This document shows, in pieces, positions 9,809-19,851 of a DNA stretch of 64,000 nucleotides. Under the pieces are notes generated by a model. That model saw only the letters and a program-made list of their open reading frames with translations, had not been told where the DNA came from and did no database searches. Numbering within the stretch: the stretch's first letter is position 1; each line of letters starts with the position of its first letter. The DNA comes from an uncultured Pseudomonadota bacterium (lineage in GTDB: Bacteria; Pseudomonadota; Gammaproteobacteria; Burkholderiales; SG8-39), in assembly GCA_903829815.1 (NCBI GenBank), contig CAIKRR010000076.1:1-64000 (forward strand). Reading direction: 5' to 3'. Made by a program: the position numbers and the translations under genes.

Positions 9809-9814
9809 ATGATA
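9809..9814 (-). promoter_or_regulatory. Putative -10 element (TATCAT on minus strand) for hemN
   Basis: Lies at the spacing expected for a class II FNR promoter (box centred near -41.5) relative to the FNR box at 9836-9849. Confidence 0.4.
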
Positions 9815-9835
9815 AGAAGCGTGGATCGAGTCGGC

Positions 9836-9849
9836 TTGATCAGGATCAA
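9836..9849. promoter_or_regulatory. FNR/ANR-type binding site TTGATCAGGATCAA
   Basis: Exact match to TTGAT-N4-ATCAA in the hemN/fnr divergent intergenic region. Confidence 0.85.
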
Positions 9850-9934
9850 AAGACGCCCCCCACTCCGCCGTTAGCCTCTTCTTCCGGGTGGTCCCTGCCA
9901 CCATGTGTCATCGATTGCCAGAGGAGGCAAAAAC

Positions 9935-10741
9935 ATGTCGGCGGATTCGCTCAGAAACTCAGCCCTGTCGGCTCGGATCGGCTCGCCGGTACCTGAGCCC
10001 ACTCTCGCCGCAGGCAATCTGGTGAAACTCAAGATGGCCTGTTCACATTGCCACCTGCGCGAAGTGTGCCTGCCGGTCGGACTGACGCGCGAACAGATCA
10101 CGCTGCTCGAACAGATCGTCTACACCCGCCGCCGCCTGAAGAAAGGCGAAACACTGTATCGCGCCGGCGATCCATTCCGTTCGCTCTATGCGATCCGCAG
10201 CGGTTTCTTCAAGGCGCGTGCGGCAACGCCAGACGGGCGTGATCAGGTCACTGGTTTCCAGATGGCGGGCGAACTGATCGGCATGGACGGCATCAGTCAC
10301 GAGACGCATACCTGCGACTCCATCGCGCTCGAAGACAGCGAAGTCTGCGTGGTGCCCTTCAACATGCTCGAAGACCTGTCGGTTCAGGCACCGGCGCTGG
10401 GACATCACTTTCACAAGGTGATGAGCCGCGAGATCGTGCGCGAACACGGCGTCATGCTGTTGCTGGGAAGCATGCGGGCCGAAGAACGCCTGGCAGCCTT
10501 CCTGCTCAACCTGTCACAGCGTCTGGCAGCGCGCGGTTTCTCGGCAACCGAATTCGTCCTGCGCATGACACGCGAGGAAATCGGCAGCCATCTCGGTCTG
10601 AAACTGGAGACAGTGAGCCGGGCCTTCTCGAAATTCCAGGATGACGGCATGATTGCCGTCAAGCAAAAACACGTTCAGATCCTCGAGATGGAACGACTGC
10701 GCAAGCTTCTGACCAATGGCTCGAGAAGCACGCACGACTGA
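9935..10741 (+). CDS. fnr: Crp/Fnr-family transcriptional regulator with FNR-type N-terminal cysteine cluster
   Basis: ACSHCHLREVC (CxxCx5C), cNMP-binding core RSGFFKARAATPDGRDQVTGF, HTH MTREEIGSHLGLKLETVSRAFSKFQDDGMI; AGGAGG upstream of ATG 9935. Confidence 0.9.
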   Translation: MSADSLRNSALSARIGSPVPEPTLAAGNLVKLKMACSHCHLREVCLPVGLTREQITLLEQIVYTRRRLKKGETLYRAGDPFRSLYAIRSGFFKARAATPDGRDQVTGFQMAGELIGMDGISHETHTCDSIALEDSEVCVVPFNMLEDLSVQAPALGHHFHKVMSREIVREHGVMLLLGSMRAEERLAAFLLNLSQRLAARGFSATEFVLRMTREEIGSHLGLKLETVSRAFSKFQDDGMIAVKQKHVQILEMERLRKLLTNGSRSTHD

Positions 10742-10781
10742 AGCTCGTCGGCAAACAGACTTGCAAAGACAGGGAGACACC

Positions 10782-11228
10782 ATGTACATGCACATCCTCA
10801 TCCCCACCGATGGGTCGAAGCTCTCGGCGAAGGCGGTCAAGTCGGCACTGACACTTGCGCGCGATCTCGGTTCAAAGGCAACCGCCTTCTACGCCACCCC
10901 CGAGTACCCGTCGCCGATCTACAGTGAGGGGGCTGTCTTCACGAGTTACGTGACTCGAGCCGACTACACTCGTGCTCAGACTGAGGCTGCCCGGAAGGTG
11001 CTGGCAGCGATCGAAAAACAGGCTGCGGCGCTCGGGGTCACTCTCGCCACAGAACATGCGGCCTCGAATTCGCCCTCCGAGTCAATCATCAAGCTCGCGA
11101 CCCGACGCAAGTGCGATCTCATCGTGATGGCCTCGCACGGGCGCCACGGCGTGGCAGCACTGCTCCTTGGCAGCGAGACCCAGAAGGTTCTGACCCACTC
11201 CAAGGTCCCGGTACTGGTCGTCCGCTGA
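10782..11228 (+). CDS. Universal stress protein (UspA family)
   Basis: HILIPTDGSKLSAKAVKSALTLA..., CDLIVMASHGRHGVAALLLGSETQKVLTHSKVPVLVVR. Confidence 0.93.
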   Translation: MYMHILIPTDGSKLSAKAVKSALTLARDLGSKATAFYATPEYPSPIYSEGAVFTSYVTRADYTRAQTEAARKVLAAIEKQAAALGVTLATEHAASNSPSESIIKLATRRKCDLIVMASHGRHGVAALLLGSETQKVLTHSKVPVLVVR

Positions 11229-11421
11229 ACCAGCCAGATGCGCAGCGGTTCGACCTCGGTCGACCGCGCCGCCTCGTCCGAGCCAGCGCGTTGAAGCCCC
11301 TGCGCGCTCGGTCACACGCTTGCCGCTTGTCGCTGCGCGCTGATCCACAGACCACAGCAGCGCATAGAATCGTGCGCCGCCTTGGTGGCTGGCACCCGAT
11401 TGAACCGGCAAGGAGCAGACA

Positions 11422-12399
11422 ATGCAGTCCTGGTGGATGACCGTGGTCGATGGCAACCCGAAGCTCGAGCGTCGCGAGACCGCCCTGCCTGAACCCGGTG
11501 CACACGAACTGCTTGTGCAGGTCGAAGCGGCGTCGCTCAACCGTGGCGAGTTCATCGCCGGGGTAGGCCTTCACGGCAATGCGCCCGGGCGAGCAGCCGG
11601 CATCGATGCGGCTGGCAGGGTTTGCGCCATTGGCACTGCGGTCACCGGTTTCGCGATCGGTGACCGCGTCATGGGACGTGCGATCGGCGGATTCTCGGAT
11701 GTTGCACGCATGCATCACGCCGAGGCCTTGCCGGTTCCCGACACGCTCGATGCCGTGCACGCCGCAGCCTTCCCGCTCGTATTCAACGTCACCTTCGACA
11801 TGCTGGTGGCGCGTGGGCACCTGCAGGCGGGAGAAACCCTGCTCGTCACCGGCGCATCCTCAGGCGTTGGTGTGGCCTGTGTGCAACTGGGCCATGCCCT
11901 CGGGGCTCGGGTGGTCGGCACCTCGGGCTCGGCGGCCAAGCTGGAACGATTGCGCGCGCTCGGTCTGGATGAAGGCATCGTGACCCGCCAGGCCGACTTT
12001 GCCGATCAAGTACGCACGCTCAGCGCAGGACACGGTGCCGATCTGGTGATCGACACCGTGGGTGGTTCGATTTTTGCCGAGTGCATGCGAGCCTGCGCCT
12101 TCGAAGGGCGCGTCGCGATGGTGGGTTATGTCGACCGGGTGCTCGAGGCACGCATCGACCTGGCACTGCTTCACGAGCAGCGACTGGACCTGTTCGGGGT
12201 ATCCAACAAGCTGCGTACCGCCACGCAACGCGCCGAGACCGTGCGGCGGGTTGCCACCGAGCTGTTGCCACTGGTGGCGGCCGGCCGCATCGTGCCGCTG
12301 GTTGATCGGGTATTCCCGATCGAAGCGCTACCCGAGGCAGTTGCGCACATGCAATCGGACACCCAGATCGGCAAGGTGGTGCTGCAAAGCGGCAGATGA
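11422..12399 (+). CDS. Zinc-binding/quinone oxidoreductase-family dehydrogenase (MDR superfamily)
   Basis: EVEAASLNRGE, GIDAAGRVCAIG, LLVTGASSGVGVACVQLGHALGARVVGTSGS. Confidence 0.85.
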   Translation: MQSWWMTVVDGNPKLERRETALPEPGAHELLVQVEAASLNRGEFIAGVGLHGNAPGRAAGIDAAGRVCAIGTAVTGFAIGDRVMGRAIGGFSDVARMHHAEALPVPDTLDAVHAAAFPLVFNVTFDMLVARGHLQAGETLLVTGASSGVGVACVQLGHALGARVVGTSGSAAKLERLRALGLDEGIVTRQADFADQVRTLSAGHGADLVIDTVGGSIFAECMRACAFEGRVAMVGYVDRVLEARIDLALLHEQRLDLFGVSNKLRTATQRAETVRRVATELLPLVAAGRIVPLVDRVFPIEALPEAVAHMQSDTQIGKVVLQSGR

Positions 12400-12480
12400 T
12401 GTCGGCGGCCGGGAGTCATGCCCGACCACGGCAGGGTGAAACTCGATACCGCTGCAGCGGGTCCACCGCCCCGGTAAACC

Positions 12481-13569
12481 CTACTGCGCCTGGATGTTGG
12501 CCGCCTTCACGACCTTGCCCCAGGTGACGTACTCACGCTCGATGGTCCGGGCGAGCTCCTCCGGCGTGGAAGGTTGTGGCTCCATGCCATGCTGCAGCAG
12601 TTGTTCGCGCACATCACTGGCGGACAAGACCCGAACCAATTCACGGTTCAGTCGCAGCACGATGTCGCGCGGCGTACGCGAGGGCGCGATGAAGGCGTAC
12701 CAGTTGGTGGCGTCATAACCGGGATAGCTCTCGGCAATGGTCGGTACGGAAGGGAAGAAGGCCGAACGAGTCGCCCCGGTGGTGGCCAGTGCCCGGATCT
12801 TGCCTGACTTCACATGCGGCAGTGCCGAGGGTGCAGAGGCAAACACCGAAGGCACCTGATTACCCAGCAGGTCGGCCATCGCCGGCCCGCCCCCCTTGTA
12901 AGGCACATGGACGATATCGGCTTTCGCCATCATCCGGAAAAGCTCGCCCGCCAGATGCCCCGTGCCACCGATGCCTGATGTCCCGAAGGTCATGCTGCCC
13001 GATCGTGCATTGGCCAGTGCCACATACTCGGCGAGGGTCTGGGCCGGCACCGAGGCATGCACCACCAGGACGTTGGCAAAGACCACCCCCATCGATATCG
13101 GGGCAAAATCGCGCCGCGGGTCGTAGGCGAGATTGCTCACCATGTGCGGGGCAACCGCCAGCGGACCGACGGCGGAGAGCGAGATCGTGTACCCATCGGC
13201 GGGCGCACGTGCGATGGCCTCGGCGGCAATGTTGCCACCAGCGCCAGCCCGGTTTTCGACGACCACCTGCTGCCCCAGATTGTCAGCCAGGCGCCGGGCA
13301 ACGATGCGCGCCGCCGTATCCGTGCCACCCCCCGGGGCAAACCCGACGGTGAGAAGCAGCGGCCGTACCGGATAGCCTTGAGCGAAGATCGGCCCGGCCA
13401 TGAGCAGACTGACGATGAGCAGGCCCCACGGGAGCAGACCATGCGGCAGCAGCCCGGCAGGCACGAGATCGCAGCGCACGGTGCGCCAGAGCCACTGTGC
13501 GGTGGCCTGGCACGGCGTGACTGCGGCGGATGCAGCGATCGAGCCATCGGAGGGGTTGAGTGCAATCAT
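12481..13569 (-). CDS. Tripartite tricarboxylate transporter (Bug-type) substrate-binding protein
   Basis: YPVRPLLLTVGFAPGGGTDTAARIVARRLADNLGQQVVVENRAGAGGNIAAEAIARAPADGYT. Confidence 0.92.
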   Translation of the reverse strand: MIALNPSDGSIAASAAVTPCQATAQWLWRTVRCDLVPAGLLPHGLLPWGLLIVSLLMAGPIFAQGYPVRPLLLTVGFAPGGGTDTAARIVARRLADNLGQQVVVENRAGAGGNIAAEAIARAPADGYTISLSAVGPLAVAPHMVSNLAYDPRRDFAPISMGVVFANVLVVHASVPAQTLAEYVALANARSGSMTFGTSGIGGTGHLAGELFRMMAKADIVHVPYKGGGPAMADLLGNQVPSVFASAPSALPHVKSGKIRALATTGATRSAFFPSVPTIAESYPGYDATNWYAFIAPSRTPRDIVLRLNRELVRVLSASDVREQLLQHGMEPQPSTPEELARTIEREYVTWGKVVKAANIQAQ

Positions 13570-14552
13570 GGGCGCAGCAGTATCTTGCCGATGGCCTCGC
13601 CTCGCTCGAGCCGCTGATGGGCAGCGACTGCCTCATCCAGCGGAAATTCGTGATCGATGCGGGGCACGATCAGACCTGCCATCTGCGGCCACAACCGGGC
13701 CAGCAGACCCTCGGTGATTCGGGCCTTGCGTTCAATCGACAGAGGCCGCAACAACGATCCGGTGACACGGGCCCGCTTTCGCATCAGCAGTTCGAGCGGA
13801 ACATGGTAGGCCGGCTCGATGGCGCCGGTCAGGTGCGTGATACGGCCATCGAGGGCAAGCGCCTGCAGATTGCGCACCGCATAAGTGCCACCCGCCATAT
13901 CCAGAATCACATCGGCGCCGTGCCCCCCGGTCACCTCCGCGATCCAGGGCACAAAATCATCACGCTGGTAGTTGCAGGCGGCGAGCGCTCCCATCGAAAG
14001 AGCAACCGCACACTTGTCATCGCTGCCACAGGTCGCCACGGGTCGAGCCCCCAGCCAACGGGCAAAGGCCATGCCGATCGACCCCACGCCGCTGGTGCCG
14101 CCGTGCACCAGCAACCAGTCACCCGGCGCAATTGCGCAGAGCTCGATGAGGTTGTGCCATAGCGTGTAGAGCGCCTCTGGCAGCGCCGCAGCCTCGCGCA
14201 TGCCAAAGCCCGGGGGCAAGGGCAAGGTCGTGCGCTCATCGGCCAGACAATACGGTGCGTAACCACCCCCATTCACCAGGGCGCAGACCCGGTCGCCGAT
14301 GCCCACGCGGGTCACCGCCTCACCAGTGGCCACCACCGTACCCGAGACCTCGAGCCCGGGGATATCGGTCGCCCCAGCCGGTGGGTGGCCGCGTCTGCGT
14401 TGACCGGCGTCGTGGCGGTTGACGCCGGCATATTCGACTGCAATCAGCAATTCACGCCCGCCCGGCACCGGCAGCGGGCGCACGACGGGCACCAATTGTT
14501 CCGGGCCGCCAGGGCCGGCAATCGTGATCGCACGCATCGTGGAGGGCAGCAT
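13566..14552 (-). CDS. NAD(P)H:quinone oxidoreductase (zeta-crystallin-like MDR)
   Basis: MRAITIAGPGGPEQLV..., YAGVNRHDAGQRRRGHPPAGATDIPGLEVSGTVV, LLVHGGTSGVGSIGMAFARWLGA; start 14552 or 14537. Confidence 0.87.
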   Translation of the reverse strand: MLPSTMRAITIAGPGGPEQLVPVVRPLPVPGGRELLIAVEYAGVNRHDAGQRRRGHPPAGATDIPGLEVSGTVVATGEAVTRVGIGDRVCALVNGGGYAPYCLADERTTLPLPPGFGMREAAALPEALYTLWHNLIELCAIAPGDWLLVHGGTSGVGSIGMAFARWLGARPVATCGSDDKCAVALSMGALAACNYQRDDFVPWIAEVTGGHGADVILDMAGGTYAVRNLQALALDGRITHLTGAIEPAYHVPLELLMRKRARVTGSLLRPLSIERKARITEGLLARLWPQMAGLIVPRIDHEFPLDEAVAAHQRLERGEAIGKILLRP

Positions 14553-14596
14553 CAAGGTGTCTCCAGCAGGATGCCAGCCAAGGGCCAGCATCGAAC

Positions 14597-15298
14597 TCAA
14601 CGATTGATCGGGGAGTCGGGGGCGAGCAGCAGGGCGACCAGATCGCGTATCTGGTCCTGGGTGAGGATGCCGTGGCTGCCAAATCGCGGCATATTGCTGC
14701 ACGCAAGCCATGCCTGTGGGTTGTAGATACGGCCGTAGGTATAGCGTTCGAGCTCGGTCCTGGGCATCTGGGCACGCAGCACTGCATAACGCAGCAGGCT
14801 GGGACCCAGCGTGCCATAAGAGAACTCATCGGGCGAGAGCTGATGGCAGGCATAGCAGTTGCCACCAGCGGGCACATCGGGCGCATCGCTCCACTGACGG
14901 CCGACCCCCGACTGCGCGATGCGCTCGCCCGAGCGCCAGTCGCCCAGCAGCGGGGTACCGGCAGCAGGCCAGCGAATGAGTGCCTGATTCTCGCGCTCGA
15001 TCGCCTGCACCCGGTCGTCTGAAAGCGGTTTGCCGGCAGCCTCGGCCTCCGAACACAATCGCTGCGCGAGGTCCTGCTCGAGCCGATCGAGCCCGGCCTG
15101 GCCACGCGCGACAAACGACGCGGAGAGCGCCGCGCGTACGCGCTGGGCATCGCCCGGCTCACGCGGCATGGTCTGCGGCGGGCCGACGACGCAAGCGGCC
15201 AGAACGAGCGAGAGCGCCACCGAACCCAGGACAAGGCAGAGCGCACGTGCCGATGTCCGTTGCAGCGCAGACAGGGCTCGGGCAAGAAGGCGCCGCAC
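14597..15298 (-). CDS. soxX: Sulfur oxidation c-type cytochrome SoxX
   Basis: GNCYACH haem site, GTLGPSL, RIYNPQAWLACSNMPRFGSHGILTQDQIRDLVALLLAPDSPIN; lipobox-like LVLAAC at the N-terminus. Confidence 0.87.
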   Translation of the reverse strand: MRRLLARALSALQRTSARALCLVLGSVALSLVLAACVVGPPQTMPREPGDAQRVRAALSASFVARGQAGLDRLEQDLAQRLCSEAEAAGKPLSDDRVQAIERENQALIRWPAAGTPLLGDWRSGERIAQSGVGRQWSDAPDVPAGGNCYACHQLSPDEFSYGTLGPSLLRYAVLRAQMPRTELERYTYGRIYNPQAWLACSNMPRFGSHGILTQDQIRDLVALLLAPDSPINR

Positions 15299-15299
15299 G

Positions 15300-16130
15300 C
15301 TAGCGCCTCACGCCTGGAGCGGCCAGTGCGGCACCACTGGCATTGTGGAGCAGATAACTCACCAGGGCCACCGAGACCTCGGAGCCGAAGACGAGATCGG
15401 GAAAGCGCTGCTGACGAAAGCAGTCATTCATGCGCCATTGCAGGGTTCGCATCTCGCCTTGCGACACGCGATAGGCGGGCCAGGTCCCGAGCACCCGACG
15501 CGCCTCTTCAGGTCGCGAAAGGTTGGGCAACTCCTGCAATCGAATGCGACGGCCACTCTGTGCATGGCAGGTCGTACAGGCAAAGTCGTGCGTACCACCA
15601 CGAACGAAAAAGAGCTCGCGACCCAGGCGCCAGGCCGCACGCTCGGCGGGGTGATCAAGCGGCGGAGCGAGGGTCATTCCGCGCGACTGGGCAGCAATCC
15701 AGGCCGAGAGTGCCTCGAAGTCGGATCGCTGCTCGCCGTTGCCGAACGGCTGCCGTCGGAGCACTGCCGGATCAAGCCCCTGCAGGGTCACCATGCAATG
15801 GAGCAGTCGGGTTTCCAGGTCCATCACACGGTCGGCATCGGCGAACCAGCGAGGCAGCCGCGCCAGGGCGCCCGCAACCACACCCGGCCCCTGGCCCAGA
15901 TCGCATCGCTCGAGCGAAACATTGCGCGGGCCGCGCGGCATCTTCCAGAGGTCTTCACCACGCGCTTCCCAGAGCTCGCCCGGGCTGCTGTCGGCGACGG
16001 CTTCCCGGTAACGCTCGATCTCGCGTGCCGTTTCCTGCGCCGACTGGGCAACGACCGATGCCGTGCCGAGCGCGAGGGCAAGCAGGCCCCCCAGAGCCGC
16101 CCACCACACCGGGCGGCGAGAGTCAGGCAC
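15300..16130 (-). CDS. soxA: Sulfur oxidation c-type cytochrome SoxA
   Basis: GEDLWKMPRGPRNVSLERCDLGQGPGVVAGALARLPRWFADADRVMDLETRLLHCMVTLQG; haem site CTTCH; WPAYRVSQGEMRTLQWRMNDCFRQQ. Confidence 0.9.
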   Translation of the reverse strand: MPDSRRPVWWAALGGLLALALGTASVVAQSAQETAREIERYREAVADSSPGELWEARGEDLWKMPRGPRNVSLERCDLGQGPGVVAGALARLPRWFADADRVMDLETRLLHCMVTLQGLDPAVLRRQPFGNGEQRSDFEALSAWIAAQSRGMTLAPPLDHPAERAAWRLGRELFFVRGGTHDFACTTCHAQSGRRIRLQELPNLSRPEEARRVLGTWPAYRVSQGEMRTLQWRMNDCFRQQRFPDLVFGSEVSVALVSYLLHNASGAALAAPGVRR

Positions 16131-16437
16131 TCACCACTGCCTCATCAGTACGGCGATCGCCCCGGGTATCGACCCAGGTGACCTGGATGCGGTCGCCCAC
16201 CTTGGCGCCTGCGTAGCTGAACTGGATGACTGGGTTCTTCGATACGGCGGGGCCCCAGCTTGCACTGAAGACGACGCGACCACCGGTCGTTGCCGTGACG
16301 CGCTGGATGAACCAGGCCGGGACCAGCCGACCCGTGGCATCGCGACGCTGACCGGTTTCCATTTCATGCCCGATCAGCACCCGAACCACACACTGGTCGC
16401 CCTCGATACGGGCACGGATGCGCATTGGGTCAGCCAC
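16123..16437 (-). CDS. soxZ: Thiosulfate oxidation carrier complex protein SoxZ
   Basis: MRIRARIEGDQCVVRVLIGHEMETGQRRDATGRLVPAWFIQ...; GTG 16437 overlapping the soxY stop or ATG 16425 as start. Confidence 0.87.
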   Translation of the reverse strand: MADPMRIRARIEGDQCVVRVLIGHEMETGQRRDATGRLVPAWFIQRVTATTGGRVVFSASWGPAVSKNPVIQFSYAGAKVGDRIQVTWVDTRGDRRTDEAVVSA

Positions 16438-16918
16438 CGCAACCTCCGATCGTGACCTTGATCTCGTGGCGCGCAACCAGTACACGCCCCTCGGCTTTCA
16501 CCAGCGCATAGATATTGGAGGACTCGCCCAGCTTGAAGTTGGTACGAAACGATGGCCGCGTTCCCGCTGGCACCTCGAAGAGCGCGGCTACCGGGGTGGG
16601 GTTCTTCTCGATGTAGAGGCCGATCGACTCGACGCCGGCGAGCGTAGTGGCAATCGATATCGGCACCACCAGCCCGTTTTCCGCGATATCGGGCGTGTTG
16701 CCCCAGGAGACATCGCGGGTTTCAATCACCGCTGTGCCACCCATGGCACGAACCGCCTCGAGGAGCGTACGAGCACCGAACACGCCCTGCGCCCAATCGG
16801 GTGCAGGCGGTGCAGATTGCGCCTGGGCACACGTGCCCAGGGCCAGCAAGGGGCCCGCCGCTCCGAAGAGGGCGACACGGGCGCCGCGATTGACGAATGT
16901 TCTGCGTACTTTGTCCAT
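16430..16918 (-). CDS. soxY: Thiosulfate oxidation carrier protein SoxY
   Basis: Tat-like N-terminus (NRGARVALFGAAGPLLALG) and the hallmark C-terminus VTIGGCGG that carries the substrate-binding Cys. Confidence 0.92.
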   Translation of the reverse strand: MDKVRRTFVNRGARVALFGAAGPLLALGTCAQAQSAPPAPDWAQGVFGARTLLEAVRAMGGTAVIETRDVSWGNTPDIAENGLVVPISIATTLAGVESIGLYIEKNPTPVAALFEVPAGTRPSFRTNFKLGESSNIYALVKAEGRVLVARHEIKVTIGGCGG

Positions 16919-16944
16919 GGTGCGATTATACTGCCAGCCCTACC

Positions 16945-17031
16945 GCCCGGATGGTGAAACTGGTAGACACAGGAGACTCAAAATCTCCCGCCAGCGATGG
17001 CGTGTCGGTTCGAGTCCGACTCTGGGCACCA
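16945..17031 (+). tRNA. tRNA-Leu(CAA), CCA encoded
   Basis: Acceptor GCCCGGA/TCTGGGC, anticodon stem GGAGA/TCTCC with loop CTCAAAA (anticodon CAA), long variable arm, GGTTCGAGTCC T-arm, 3' ACCA. Confidence 0.95.
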
Positions 17032-17058
17032 GGCATTCTCTGCCGCTGAACAATTCTC

Positions 17059-19289
<2,231 letters not shown>

Positions 19290-19352
19290 GCGGCGCGAAA
19301 GCTTCGGTGCGTATAATCAAGGGTTTGCCAACCGAACAAGGAAAGTGGCGAC

Positions 19353-19682
19353 ATGCTGATCGAAAACGCGTACGCACAGGGCACCGCAGCTACAGGCGGC
19401 ATCGAGAGCCAGATCATGGGCATGCTGCCCCTGATCCTGATGTTCGTGGTCCTCTACTTCCTGATGATCCGCCCACAGATGAAGCGGCAAAAGGAAATGA
19501 AGGCGATGATCGAATCGTTGCAAAAGGGCGACGAAGTCATTGCCGCCGGTGGTCTGGTCGGGCGTATCGTAAAGCTCCAGGATGCCTACATGACCCTCGA
19601 GATCGCCACCGGCGTTGAAGTGGTCGTGCAGCGTGGCTCGGTCAACACAGCGCTCCCCAAGGGCACGCTGAAGTCTCTCTGA
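19353..19682 (+). CDS. yajC: Preprotein translocase subunit YajC
   Basis: LILMFVVLYFLMIRPQMKRQKEMKAMIESLQKGDEVIAAGGLVGRI. Confidence 0.94.
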   Translation: MLIENAYAQGTAATGGIESQIMGMLPLILMFVVLYFLMIRPQMKRQKEMKAMIESLQKGDEVIAAGGLVGRIVKLQDAYMTLEIATGVEVVVQRGSVNTALPKGTLKSL

Positions 19683-19742
19683 TGTGATCTACTCGCCTCG
19701 ATCCCGACACCGTCGTCGTGGTCGAGGTGCTCGAACGATGGC

Positions 19743-19775
19743 CACCCGAGTACGACTGCCTGTCGTCCTCGGGTG
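19743..19775 (+). other. Strong hairpin between yajC and secD, no T-tract
   Basis: CACCCGAG-t-ACGAC-TGCCT-GTCGT-c-CTCGGGTG: 8+5 bp stem with one mismatch. Confidence 0.7.
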
Positions 19776-19851
19776 ACCGACGCCCGCCAACCGTTGCCAA
19801 CCGCGCAGGGCCCCCGGGCCCGGTGGTTCACCGTCACCCTGAGCCGCTCTC

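Noticed and set aside
12448-12462. Palindrome CCGCTGCAGCGG between convergent genes
   Set aside because: Short, no loop and no T-tract; too weak to call a terminator or binding site.
15030-16216. Long plus-strand ORFs of 383 and 318 aa
   Set aside because: Antisense to soxA and soxX; no domain signal.
16945-17031. tRNA-Leu as an integration site for a mobile element
   Set aside because: No integrase, no repeated tRNA 3' end and ordinary housekeeping genes follow, so no island boundary is supported.
19312-19317. TATAAT upstream of yajC
   Set aside because: Good -10 hexamer but no convincing -35 at proper spacing; not enough to call a promoter.
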